Assembly (NCBI RefSeq): GCF_947507565.1
Contig: NC_089175.1
Coordinates: 5,011,733 to 5,075,732 of the forward strand
Length of the DNA: 64,000 nucleotides
Direction of reading: 5' to 3'
Origin: Oscarella lobularis
Taxonomy: Eukaryota; Porifera; Homoscleromorpha; Homosclerophorida; Oscarellidae
Both the position numbers and the translations under genes were made by a program. Every line of letters begins with the position of its first letter. Positions within the stretch are counted from its first letter, which is position 1. Below the pieces are notes generated by a model. The model saw only the letters and a list, made by a program, of their open reading frames with translations. It was not told the DNA's origin and did not search any database. Below, in pieces: positions 49,232-60,810 of the stretch.

Positions 49232-52200
49232 TTAATTGGATTTTTGATTCCTACGATCCGTGAAAGCAGTTTGAATGGCATCCTTACCAATGCCGCATTT
49301 TTCACAGGCGGCAAGAAGGTCACTTACCGTTGCCTTCAAACCAAGCTTGGATTCCCAATTTTCAATCACAGAGAAAGACCGGACAACGTAATCGTCATAT
49401 TGTTTGTATTGGGGCAAGTCCCTTGCATGAAATCCCAGGGAAAGAGCGAGTCTCTCCCAATTTGCCTTCACCAGTTCCGCAACTGCATACATGAGATCAT
49501 GGGTGACATCTCGAGGAAGTCCGTCTGCACAAGAAATTTAGAGATAACTTGATGTTAGTCTGCTATAGCTTACCTTTGGAATGTGCAGAGCTGACCTCAT
49601 GCCTAAACCAAATGTCAATGCTGGAACGTTCCTCCTTTTCCAAAGGCAGCGGTGTATCGAATCCGTTGTATAGCTTAGCCTCCCTGGGGGAATATTGATA
49701 CTTTTTGTCCCTGTCAATAATCACAGGAAGGGCCCAAATGTCAATCTCAAAATCCTCGCCTTTACGAGTCGCTTCCTTCAGCTGGCAGCAAACGCTATAT
49801 TTAAAGCCTCTCATGCCCTGTCGGCAAGCACTTTTCCATTCCTCAGAAAGCCTCTCTCGAATTGAGGCTAAGAAAGACGAGCTCATCATGTCGAGGTCAG
49901 CTCTTCTGAGAAAATGAACTGTCAGAGCAACCCAACGGCCTCTGCTGTGATACAGCAGTTCGACTTCAACTAGAAAGATAGAAAGCATGATACATTGCCT
50001 CTATAGTAAAAAGGCACACCTTCTACAGACGATTCCTCGTCCTCGGCCAGGAAAATGCACTGGTGACGCGAGAGCCGCGGTCGTTTGGGATACAAGCGTA
50101 GGAAGCGAGTTATTAGACGAAAATAGAGGCATTCTGGGACGAACTTCAATTTCGTGGGAAGGACGATAAGTGGTGTTGGGAAGGGCGACTCGTAGGTGTG
50201 ATTCTTCCAAAGAATGGCGCAACGGGGAACAGATGGCGTTCTTAGCATCGAAGGAACGTAGAACGAATTGGGAGACAATTCAGCAGGAACGGGTGTTATA
50301 ATGTCGAGAAGATGGAGAAGTCGTATGATGAGCTTGTTCTCCTCAACTTGCTCTGAACTAAAATCGGAGACGACCAGCACGTCGTCGGTGCATTCTTTTC
50401 TCATCTGTTTCAGACGATAGTCTAACAGATCGTCGGTCAGTATTCCCTTCTCCTTCAGATATCCCCACTTCGGCTCCATATACGGTCCGGGGGGAGAGGC
50501 TGTGACGAAAGCCGAGAGGGCTTTGATCACCCACGAAGGAGACGTGAATACGAAATCGCTTAGATCCTCGACGTCTGGATAGAACAGAACGGCTCCAACG
50601 TTAGCTAAATACTTCAGCGCAATTAAGACTTCTTCCTGCGTTGAAATGTTGCACACCGCGTTCGCCAGCTTAGAAATGTCGTCGACTTTGGCGACGACCG
50701 TTTTCATGTGCTTTCTCCAAGAGAAAAGGAGTATTTCGAGGTATACCCAAAACAGAGGCTGCCTCCTTCGTTTCCAGTACCTCTCCGTCATACGGTCCAC
50801 CCTCTGTCGCAACTTAGAAATAGTGTGGCAGGAAGAACTTGAACCGGACAGAGTGTTGTCCACCAAAAATATTCTCTTGACGTAATGAGTCATTTCTTGA
50901 AATGTTGCATTGTCACCGAGAGTTTTGGGCAAAACGACATGTGTAACGAAATCGCTGTTTCGAAGTAGCTTCTCAAAGCAATTTCCTTGCTGCTTGAGCC
51001 ACTGTTCAACGGCAGAAGCATCAGGAAACCTGCTCTTGTCTTTTTCGAGAATGTCTCTATGAGTACCAATGGCGAATACGGGAGGAGGACGAACTTCTTC
51101 CTCTTCGCCCATCGAATCGTCGCTCTTCTGCGCGTCGTCGTGCGCGGTCGCGATCGAACCGAACCAGTATAGAGGATAGTCTTCGTTTCGGCGAATCCAA
51201 CCGAGTTCGCTCGTCTGATCGATCACCTCGCCGTTTGGCAGTCGACACAAGGACTCCGCTCTGTCCGACAGCGATTTTGAAATATCGGTCACGACCATGT
51301 AGATAGATAATGAGAACTCCTTGTTGTCCGGTAGTAAAGCGGAATGAGTGGCAAGGTAGACCTCCTGCCCTCCCAAGTCCCATATATCGCGAATGCCTAC
51401 ACCTTGCCGAAGGAGATCCTCTTCACTCGGTCTGTTTCTCAGGAAGTTGTCTACTAAGCGTTGCTGATTGGGTGTAAGGGTTTTCACCAATTCTCCGATT
51501 TCTTTCAAATCTTTCTTTAGTGGTTCTGACGATTGCTGCGTCATTTCCTGTCGTAGAGGCTCTGGCTCAGCCGTTATTCCATAGTCAGGGCTCTTCAATT
51601 CCATTGCGGACTCGGAGCTCTCTGGTTCGCGTCTCGATGTGGGAATCGTAAGTTCTCGAGTTACGCGATAGCAGCTCTCCGCAACGAGCGAATCCAAATG
51701 GTCTATGCTCTCCGTAGCTACCCATTCCCGAGCTACTGTGTGCGTCATTGTAACTGCCGCTCCCTCCGTGCTCAGCTTGTTGACCTCGAACGGTCTGTTC
51801 AAAAGAGAATCGACGAGGCACGACTTGCCAGCGCCATTCTGCCCGACAATGATGATGCCAGAACGATTCACGGTAACGGAGCCGCGCTTTAGCGCCTCGT
51901 CATATATTCTCTGAATGTGGCGGTTCTCTTCCGAAGAAGAATCTGGTTCACCTTCACTCGTGAGGTCCGCTGGCTCCACTTTGTCCGCTTCTCCGTCCTG
52001 AATGGAAAGAGATGCAAATTTTCAAAGAAGACAGTCAGCAGTACATAAAATAAAACTACAGAGAACGACAGATAGAGAGAAAACAGAGAAAGCAGACAGA
52101 ACCCACGACAAAGAGAAGAGAGGATCAAAAAAAGAAACAACGACCAAACAAGGAGAGATACACACTACAGCCATTATACTAACCTCCGCCTTCAAAGGAG

Positions 52201-53868
52201 CAGCTGGAGTGTCCTTGACAGCGGCAGCCTAAAAACGTTATGATTACGTTTTAATATATGTACAGTCCCGAGCGCTTTCCTTCCGTGCAGAGTAAATGTC
52301 TTCTAATTTTCTTTTCATGTTGTCATTCTTTACAACTTGAGCTGTTTCCATAGCTCCCCGTTCACGCTACCAGTACCGCTCGTTAATTACCTAACAAAGT
52401 ACTACTAATCTGCTGTTCTTACGCGGTCCTTCACATCAACATTGCAACCTTTTGACACCAATACATCTACTAATTCTCCTCTTCCCATCGCAACTGCTTG
52501 AAGGAAAGGCGTTTGCCCCAACTGATACGTAAGATATCACAAAATCAATTAATTGCAAAATAGAGATTAACACCTTGTTCCTAGCTTCAATATCAGCTCC
52601 AACGCTAATCAGATATTCCGCCAGCTCGACTGTGTCTTCTCTCAGCTGCGCCCAAAAAAGTGGAGTATAGCCTTTCTAAAATAGCAAATACAGCAGAGCG
52701 TTTGGTCACACCACTCCAAGATACCAAATTTCGATCATTGACGCTGAGTCCTAAGCGAACAAGTTTCTTCACGATTTCCAAATCACCAGTCTCAGCTGCA
52801 ACAGCCACAGCGTTGTCACCTTCCTGCAATCTTAAACTCACCAAACACATTTCTTGTATTACATTTACTCACGTTGTCTTTTGCATGAATATTGCACCCA
52901 TTGTGAATCAAAACATCCATTTCTCTTTCTCTTTCACGAATAACAGCATCAAGAAAAGGAGTTCTCCCCCACTAATAAAAGGCTGAGCTTCCTCATATAG
53001 ATTGATTGCCAAAACTAAATGCCTTGTTTCGTGCTTCCATATCAGCTCCTACACTAATCAGGTATTTAACCATTTCGTAGTGCCCTTCAGCAGCAGCTCG
53101 ATGAAGTGAATTGGACTTATTCTAGAAACACCAAGGCGCGTCTTTCACTTTAGGTTAGTTCGTCAGTTAGTCTGACTCACGTTGTTAGTTTCATTCACAC
53201 GCAGTCCTAGTTCAACAAGTCTTTTTCCAATATTCAAATGCCCCTGCCAACTTGCGGTAGTCAACGCACCGTCACCGTCCTTATAATTGAATCTCAACTA
53301 AAAAAACTCTCCTTTGGCATTTTACTTACCTTGTCTTTGGCATGAATATTGCATCCCTTTTTTATCAGAACGTTCATTATTTCTTCTTCTCCCAAATAAA
53401 TGGCAAAAAGAAAGGGAGTCCCTCCCACCCAAGGGGAAAAACTGTGATTAATTCATACAGAAAGAAAACCGTAAATCAATACCTCGTTCAAGCCTTCAAC
53501 ATTTGCTCCATGGTCAATCAAAAATGCTGTCATGTGAGGGTCTCTGGCAAGATGAAGCGCAAAATGCCGAATCTGAGTGGTAGGGATTAGCGGGCGCGGC
53601 ACGCCAATAACTGTAGCTGCAAATCATTCACCTCTTCCAATGCTGTCGCATCAATCATATGAAGCAAAATCGCAGTTTGTATGTTTCCTCCGCGGATAGC
53701 TCGTACTAGCGTCTGCGCGGCCCAAGAAAGGCTACGGTATAAGCGATCGAATGCAAGATAAGCGTCAAAAGTAGCATGGAACTCTAGAAACAGCATGGAA
53801 CTCGGGTCCAGGACTCAGAGCCCCAGATATAAACGGCTCCGATAGTACTAACCGTCTTCGAATTCCAT
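49232..53868 (-). CDS. Ankyrin-Roc-COR-Death domain protein (Roco, DAPK-like without kinase)
   Basis: Multi-exon gene. The first exon (ATG at 53866-53868, MEFED) splices to FHATFDAYLAFDRLYRSLSW. About eight exons of about 33 codons follow (53590 down to 52430), most carrying one ankyrin repeat each (for example TPFLQAVAMGRGELVDVLVS). A short linker leads to the large exon 49970-52000, which encodes a Roc GTPase with P-loop GQNGAGKS (51821-51844), switch II DLGGQE (about 51363-51380) and G4-like GTHRD (about 51050). About 150 residues separate the P-loop and switch II, longer than usual. A COR region follows, then a linker exon (49563-49975) and a C-terminal Death domain (NWERLALSLGF ... TVSDLLAACEKCGIG) ending at 49232. 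The order ANK-Roc-COR-Death is that of DAPK1 minus its kinase. Likely an intracellular GTP-regulated adaptor in death or stress signalling. Confidence 0.85.
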
Positions 53869-54449
53869 CTCAGAGAACAAAGGAACAACAAAGGAGAACT
53901 TCCCGTATGCAGGTGACGACTCTACTCTCCTTTGCGCAAGCGTTTACCCTTTCTGCCGCGACTGCGGCGGCAACGTACAACGCTGACGTGGCTGTCGGGC
54001 AGCGCTGGACGGATCCACTTGGATAGTGGCTGCAGTGAAATCGAAAAACGAGCGTGGCACAGTAAAAGCACATAAACAGCGAAGGAAAGCGAATTTTCGT
54101 GATTCTTGAAACAGCCTAGTATTCATAAGAGTCGTAATCTGAAGCCAAGCAAAGTGGCAAAGTGAAGACTCTATCGCTTTCCAAGAAATTCAAAATTCTC
54201 TCGTTTGTTCAAAATTCATCGTTTTCTCAGGCAGGTGCGTGAAGGTAGGGTAAGCATACATATTATTCGTATCACCAAAAGGGACCATTCATTGAAACGA
54301 AGTGCGACACGAGAAAGATACATGACGTCACCACACATTACAGTACCTCAAATTTGACTCCATCTATTGCAGAAACAGGATCGTAAGTGACATTATCATA
54401 ATTTAATAAGTGTAATTAGAGTATTGCGCAGGTACTCTACTTTTGAGTA
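53869..54449. promoter_or_regulatory. Divergent promoter region between Roco gene and C1A protease
   Basis: The two start codons face away from each other across 581 bp. Near the protease, 54383-54431 looks like a 49-bp intron in the 5' untranslated region (GATC|GTAAGT ... GCGCAG|GTAC). The sequence from 54278 to 54449 is repeated before the second protease copy (60628-60810), but the rest is not. No TATA box or known site stands out. Confidence 0.4.
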
Positions 54450-57400
54450 ATGGCAAAGGCTCTCCTCTTTATTCTTTTATTGGAAGTCTCCTCCTTGCAG
54501 GCTTTTGATCAGCAAGTTGCTGGCCCAGCTCCGGCGGACTGGGTGGATCCGCTCGACGCTGAGCGCGAGATGGAAAAGTTCATTGCCGCAGCCGGATCGC
54601 AGCCCCGTAGCGAAGAGGAGCTATTTGGCCTTTCTGAAGACCCGTGGACCCCGCTGCCGGACGCATGGGTCGAGGCAGCAAAGAAGGCTTCTGTCGACTG
54701 GCGAACCTGGCCTGGCGGTCGAAACGCAACCACGCCCATCAAAAAACAGTGCGGGGGAAGCTGCGGAACGTATGCTCGCCTGGAGGCGGCCGAATCGCAG
54801 CACTTTCTCAAGACAGGGCAACTGGTGACTCTGTCAGACCGTCAGGTACTGTCTTGCCATTACAATTCATCGGCTCCGGACTACAACCCGAGTTACGGCG
54901 GCAGCCGCGGTATCGACCCCGCCAATGTTTTCCCGTGCATCGACCAGTTCTTTCACGAATGCAGTGGGAAGAATTGCGGAGAAAACGGCGGTAATCCAGC
55001 AAATAAACCGATAGAGACGAACTGCACCTATGACACCACGCCGGACTCCAGTGGCAATCCGGCAGGCTGCTGGAAATACTTCGTCCCGTCGAAAGCGATC
55101 AAAGGCTGGTCCAATTACACTGCTAATCAGATTCCCAGAGGCAGTCTTTCCTCTGCGGGCGAAGACATGGTCGCTGCTTGGGTACTGCGAAACGGTCCCG
55201 TCCAGACGGCAGTCAACTCGTTGCTCGGCACTACTGCCGACGAGCAGAGCTTCGTCACGGCGGACAACTGCGTTCACGGTCACACGAATCACGCTACGAA
55301 TATCGTGGGCTTTGGCACGCATCCTCTCAAGGGTCCGTACTGGATCATACGCAATAGCTGGGGCTCGAACTTCGGCGACGGTGGCTTTGTGAAGCTCGCC
55401 CGGGGAGCGCATTGCGCGTCGTGCTGCACCACCGCTCGGTTGCAAATGTACGGAGATCCGTCCGCGTATTGGCCCAAGGCTGGAGAGGCGCCGCCCAAGC
55501 CCGCTCCACCTCCGCCCATTGCGCAGTATCCGCCAGGGCCGTGCATGGTGCCGACGAAACCCCTAGATCAGGGTCAAGTGTACGAAATTGGCCTTCAAAA
55601 CTGCGACTTTGCTCCGCAGTGGAATTTCCCAGCTAATAACACCAACGCAAGCTCTCCGGTGACACTGAAGTCCGATAAGACTATGTGCCTCGCAACGCGT
55701 GCCCTCGGTGGAACGATCCCGTCGACGTGCAAGCAGGAGCCGGGTCAATGCTACGGTAATGGCATTTCCGGCGCCTTCTTCAAGTTCCAGACGGCCTACC
55801 CGACGGCATGTTGCTACGCGTGTCAGAATTCCGGCGCTCAAAGTGCCAAGCAGCTGGAAAAGCAAGTAGAGGCCGGCGGTTACGCTTCGACGTGCACGGG
55901 CTGGACCCACGACGCCGCTAACGAGACTTGCACGCTGCACAACGTTACGGCGACCTTGACGTCGTGCGGCGCGAACATGACTGCCGGTACTCGAGCTCCA
56001 GCTCTCGCCGGGAAGCAACAGAATCGAGTGCCGAGTTTTCAAAATCGTAGCTTGGTGCTGGCAAAGTGCGACGGAAGCGCCGATCAGATGTGGACCTATA
56101 ATACATTCGCAAGCGTATGGGGCGGCGTCGGCGGCGCTCTGAGCCAACCGCAGTCTGGTGACTGTGCCGAGACAACGCTCTGTGATGGGTGGCGCACGTG
56201 TGAAGGGAAGCGCATTCAGCCTGCAAAGTGCACCGGTGCTCCAGGCAGTCGGGCGCCCAAACCCCAGATCTTTGCATACGGCTACCAGACTGTTCACTGC
56301 CTGCCGGGTATGCCGAGTTGTGGAAGCGGTTGCTGTTTGGTGAAGACCAGCGCTTCCGTGGGAAAGGTTTGGGCCAATGGCGGTTGTTTGGGTGTGTGTG
56401 CCTACGAGTAAAGGTAAGGGTACTTATCTGCTTCTTAGTGCGTACATTCGTTGTTGACCCGTTTGTTTTGCTGATGTTGTGTGACAAAGAGATGGGCCAT
56501 TTCTTGTAATACCGTTTTTTCCCGGAGAAATTTGTACTCCTGTAGAGGCATCGAGTCGGAGACAATGACGCCCACGGGAAAACAGCGTCGTTGTTGCTCC
56601 CCGGGCCAGTATCAGGGGTTCCTAATTTTCCAATACTTCTGAGATCACCGGTCTATTTGAGTAGCAGCAAATGATAGCAGATCGTGACGGCGCTAGGCGC
56701 TTCCATGACAGGATTACCAATTCCACGGCATTTACAGGCGAAGGCGACGAACTATCGAATGGTGGCCGAGCGACACGCATGTATGTTATCTCTGATATAA
56801 TCACCTCGTGATTTAAGTCATGTGCTTTTAGTTTCGACGTTTGACAGTTCCCATGGCGGATCCTCTGTGGAATGCTAAGCTTCGCCCTGTTCAGGACAAA
56901 GTCGTTCTTCTTATCAGTGGCCTTCTCAATTGTTCACTTCTCGATGCGCTTGTGGCGAAGAACCTTCTCAGCGACGAAGACTACGAAAGCGTTCGCGCAA
57001 TGAGAAAACAAAGCAACACTGAAGCAGCAAGAGAGTTGATCAGCCTGCTGAAGAAAAAGCCGTCTCCGACGTTTGACACTTTCTGCAAAACGCTTCGAGG
57101 CATAGAAGACGGGGGAGTGTCAAGAAACGCCATTCTCAAGGAGCTTCAAGTTACTTCCTGCAGTAAGAGCGTAACCTTTCAACGACCCTCTGATCTTATT
57201 TCTATAGGCGCTCTAGCACGGGATGCTGCTACCAATGTAAAGATTGTCTAAATGTTTGTAAGGGCATTCTAACAAGATATTTAGCCCGCTGCTGGAGGTG
57301 ATGGGGGCGATAGAGCAAACGTTGGTGAAGCGTCTTGGTCGTGCAAAAGTAGCTCTGTTGAAAGAGACGGTGAACATCAACCTTCTTTTCCTACCAGAGT

Positions 57401-57600
57401 ACAGCCACTTACTGTAGTAGCAAGTGTCTTCACTTATAATATTGGTTTAGCAACTTAATAAGGTTGAACGTACAGGTAAGTGCTTCACTCTATCAAAGTT
57501 TGAGGGGTTTACTGTAGTTACTAACTTTAGACGTTGTCACTACATGTACGGCATCCTCCTTCTCTTCGGCGAAAAAAGCGAAACTGGACGATAAACCGCT
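54278..57600 (+). repeat. Segmental tandem duplication, left unit
   Basis: The stretch from GGGACCATTCATTGAAACGA (54279) through the protease and the first exons of the CARD gene is repeated from about 60628 to the end of the window, a spacing of about 6.35 kb. Coding parts are very similar; non-coding parts differ by indels. The right unit continues past base 64000, so its end is not seen. Confidence 0.85.
54450..56411 (+). CDS. Papain-family (C1A) cysteine protease with lectin-like C-terminal extension
   Basis: Single-exon gene of 653 aa. A signal peptide (MAKALLFILLLEVSSLQA) and short pro-region precede a mature start near SVDWRTWPGG (residue 81). The catalytic residues are Cys105 in QCGGSCGTYA, His281 in NHATNIVGFG and Asn302 in IIRNSWGSNFGDGG. 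The Trp that normally follows the catalytic Cys is Gly, and one extra Gly lies before it, so the site is atypical. After the protease domain there is a Pro-rich hinge (PPKPAPPPPIAQYPPGPC), and then about 290 Cys-rich residues. These include a PAN/apple-like segment (CCYACQNSGAQS ... CTGWTHDAANETCTLH) and a ricin-type QxW-like piece (LAKCDGSADQMWTYN). A secreted or lysosomal protease with a sugar- or protein-binding tail is inferred. It is the intact copy of a tandem pair. Confidence 0.85.
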   Translation: MAKALLFILLLEVSSLQAFDQQVAGPAPADWVDPLDAEREMEKFIAAAGSQPRSEEELFGLSEDPWTPLPDAWVEAAKKASVDWRTWPGGRNATTPIKKQCGGSCGTYARLEAAESQHFLKTGQLVTLSDRQVLSCHYNSSAPDYNPSYGGSRGIDPANVFPCIDQFFHECSGKNCGENGGNPANKPIETNCTYDTTPDSSGNPAGCWKYFVPSKAIKGWSNYTANQIPRGSLSSAGEDMVAAWVLRNGPVQTAVNSLLGTTADEQSFVTADNCVHGHTNHATNIVGFGTHPLKGPYWIIRNSWGSNFGDGGFVKLARGAHCASCCTTARLQMYGDPSAYWPKAGEAPPKPAPPPPIAQYPPGPCMVPTKPLDQGQVYEIGLQNCDFAPQWNFPANNTNASSPVTLKSDKTMCLATRALGGTIPSTCKQEPGQCYGNGISGAFFKFQTAYPTACCYACQNSGAQSAKQLEKQVEAGGYASTCTGWTHDAANETCTLHNVTATLTSCGANMTAGTRAPALAGKQQNRVPSFQNRSLVLAKCDGSADQMWTYNTFASVWGGVGGALSQPQSGDCAETTLCDGWRTCEGKRIQPAKCTGAPGSRAPKPQIFAYGYQTVHCLPGMPSCGSGCCLVKTSASVGKVWANGGCLGVCAYE

Positions 57601-60183
57601 TGTAAGGCGAGACTATATTTTTGCAGACCGAGGCGCGAGATCGTGGTTTCCGCTCTCTTTATTTTGTCGTTGGTAGGGACGGAGTTCGGGGATATCGTTG
57701 TCCTCTCGTTTGGTGATTGAAAAATTAATCACAATAATTGAAGGGAGACACGATCCACAGTCGGTGAATGAACTAAAGAGTTTTCTCTCCACGGAAAAAG
57801 GTTTTCGATCTGAGCAGGTATGGAGTCCGAGAAGGCCTTTTTATTGGTGCACACGATTCCGTTTTCTTATAGTTCTTCCCGTCCTCGTCAGTCCTTCGGT
57901 TTGTGGCCGGAAGAGAGTTCAAGTCAGCCAAGGAAGCGGCTGAGTGGCTCAGTTATTTGGTTTGGGAAAAAAACAAAGACGTCAACGTGTCATCACGGGT
58001 ATCCATGCATTTTGAATTGGTAAACGAACTGATGCGTAATTGCAGCATGGAGCACCCCCAATTCACTCTGCGTGCGAGTGGGGAAATATTTTTGGCGTTC
58101 AATGGCTTGTTAATAACGGTGCAACTGTCAACGTGAAAGACAAAGTATGACTTAGAATTGATTTCGGATATGCACCGATTTCTTGTTTTAGTCTGAACGT
58201 ACGCCGTATTATTATGCCTGTACAAGTTCCACTGACGCGTTAAAGAAAATTCTCTTTATGGAAGAACATGGCTACGCTTCGTTGCCTACTGACATTGTAA
58301 CAGATATTTGGGATCAACACTCTTGCGCGATACAGTAGTTACATTAATAGGTTTTTGCAGCCGAACGCTCGTTCTCGTCATCTAAGGAAGCTGACGAGTT
58401 TTTTTGTCATTTTGTTGTTGAAAAGGGAATGAACGTTAACGCTACTGACAAGGTACTTGATGCTTGCTGCCGTGTGCGAAAATATCTCACTCAATGATAG
58501 GTTGGCGACAGTCCTCTGCATTCCGCCTGCTGGTTTGGAAGCATATTTGGAGTGAAATGGCTTGCAGAGAACAAAGCTGCTCTTAATAAAGGCGACGATG
58601 TTAGAAGATTTTACTTGTGTTACCCTAATTCATTTCGGGTTTATTCTCAGTCGGGCATAACGCCTTTTATGAGAGCGTGTCAAAGCAGAACGGATCGCTT
58701 ATCAAAAGTTCGCTACTTAGATGAAAAAGGAGCAGACTATCTAGCAAAAGACAACGTGAGATTTGACGTCATCTTTTTTCTACAATGAACAAACCGACGT
58801 CTCTTTTTAATTTAGTTTGGGCGGACGGCTTTGCATTATGCCACCTACACCTCACAGTGTGAAGAAGATGTAAAAGAGGTTATTAAATATCTTATTCGCA
58901 GAGGCATTGGTATCGAATCTGTTGATCAGGTATTTGCATGATATATACGGTAATTATAATCGTTCAGTGATTTTTACTCTTTAGGAAGAACAAACGCCTC
59001 TATTGCATTCTTATTGTTTAAATCCTCCTTCTCATGTTGCTATTCAGCAGCTAATTGAATCAGGAGCTGACGTTTTTGCCAAAAATAAGGCTAGTCAGAA
59101 TTTTTGTTGCTTACTCGTTCTCTAGTGGAGTCTCTGTAGTCTAAAGAAACTGCTTTGCATCTGGCGGAAAAGAATGATAACACAACAATGCCAATTATTG
59201 ATCTATTAATCGAAAAAGTAATGTATTTTAATTCATACGTTACGGACGCTCTGGAATTGTGCTCGGTATCAGATTCCTCTTTGTCACGATTCAATTCCTG
59301 TCGACGCCTGGAGTGACGATTCAATGCTGGACGTGTATCGTGGTCAACGATACCAGTGCAATAATCCCGCAGATATCATCTCGCCTTCGTCTCTCGTCAT
59401 TCTCCAATGCTACTGCTTTTACATGGCAAACATCAGTTACAAGATGTGGAAGAAATTACTGAAGCTCGTCGACGACAAAAAGCTCGAGTGTCTCATCAAA
59501 ATGGGCGTAAAGAAGGGACATCACTGTATCGACGTTATTCTTCGCTGGTCAAGCAAAGCCGCATGCAAAGCCGAGGCGAAGGGATTCTTAGATGAGCTGA
59601 AATCGATGATCACTAAAGCGTGTATCAAAAAGAGCCCTGGAGTTTGTCTCAACTGGTTCTACTTAGACAGTTCTCATCTCCAACAATTAGAGCAAGATCC
59701 GGCTATTTATTCGTCTGAGGAAGTGAACAAAAAGGTGAAAGAGAGAAATTTCAAACACTTGATTTTTTCGACTAGACCGGAAAGAGAGACTCATTCTCCT
59801 GTAGAAGACTTGGTGGTTTTGGTATCAGAGACTAGTTTCTCTTCAGGTATGAGCTCTGTCAAAATTTTGCATTTAATGATTGTCATTTGGTGTTTTTTTC
59901 AGCCCATGAAGAGACTGTGTCAAACGACTTAATGAAGGCATGTGCTGCTGTCGGCGGATCAAAATGGGAAGACATTGCTATTGCGCTTGGCATTAGCTTG
60001 GACGAACGAAAATACGTTCGTGACCTCACTTGTACTGACTTTTCTCGTATGTTCATGGTGCTGGAGTTTTGGAAGAAGCAAACGGTATCGCCGACAGTAG
60101 GTCAGCTACTATATTGGTTCAATGAGTTTGGTATCAATCGACGATCTATCGAAGAGAAATTGCAACAGCACTGTCAATATTGA
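56853..60183 (+). CDS. CARD-ankyrin-Death domain protein, copy 1
   Basis: Multi-exon gene. Exon 1 (56853-57162) encodes a CARD: MADPLWNAKLRPVQDKVV, LLDALVAKNLLSDEDYESV, AARELISLLKKKPSPTFDTF. It splices with donor TGCA|GTAAGA to ALARDAATN (57208-57236) and low-complexity linker exons (57285 onward). From about 57690 to 59220 there are short exons, several with one ankyrin repeat each: SPLHSACWFGSIFGVKWLAE, TPFMRACQSRTDRLSK, TALHYATYTSQ, TPLLHSYCLNPPSH, TALHLAEKNDNTT. A segment of about 190 aa without a recognised fold (about 59240-59846, with MWKKLLKLVDDKKLECLIKM) follows. The last exon (59903-60183) is a Death domain: SKWEDIAIALGISLDERK ... TVGQLLYWFNEFGINRRSIE. Both ends are death-fold interaction modules, so an adaptor linking two complexes is inferred. 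The exons around 57820-58350 are the least certain. Confidence 0.8.
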
Positions 60184-60309
60184 CGTCCTCACTAAACTAC
60201 CGCACGAGGTTTCATTTTGTCTTCTTTTATGTGCTAAATATAATAGTTCAGTTTGAGTTTTAATTAAGTTTGAGCAAAAAGTGAGGTCATGCCTGAGTTT
60301 TCAAGTTTA

Positions 60310-60590
60310 TTTTCCCACCCATGAAGAGACGGTGTCATGCAGACGACTTGATGAGGGCATGTGCGGCTGTCAACAGATCAAAATGGAAGATATTGCTATT
60401 GCATGCGCTTGGCCATTAGCAATGACGCGGTAACTTCTCTCGTATGCTCAAGGTTCTGGAGGTGTGGAGGAAGCAAGCAGTATCGACAGTAGGTCAGCTT
60501 CTACGCTGGTTCAATGAGTTTGGTATCAACCGAAGATCTATCGAAGAGAAATTTCAACAACACTGTCAGTATGGACTAGGAATCGCACCC
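60310..60590 (+). pseudogene. Decayed copy of the Death-domain exon
   Basis: Starts at the same point as the last exon of the CARD-ankyrin-Death gene (CCCATGAAGAGACGGTGTCA) and ends with the same codons (TCTATCGAAGAGAAATTTCA). In between there are frame-breaking changes, including an inserted GCAGAC stretch and a deletion where TTGGACGAACG stood. It lies just before the second protease copy and so marks the seam of the duplication. Confidence 0.8.
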
Positions 60591-60810
60591 AAGGCGGCGT
60601 CATGCAGTAAGAGGTCTTCTTAATTGTTCGGGACCATTCATTGAAACGAAGTGCGACACGAGAAAGATAAATGACGTCACCATACACATTACAGTACCTC
60701 AAATTTGACTCCATCTATTGCAGAAACAGGATCGTAAGCGACATTATCATAATTTAATAAGTGTAATTAGAGTATTGCGCAGGTACTCTACTTTTGAGTA
60801 ACCTTTACCA

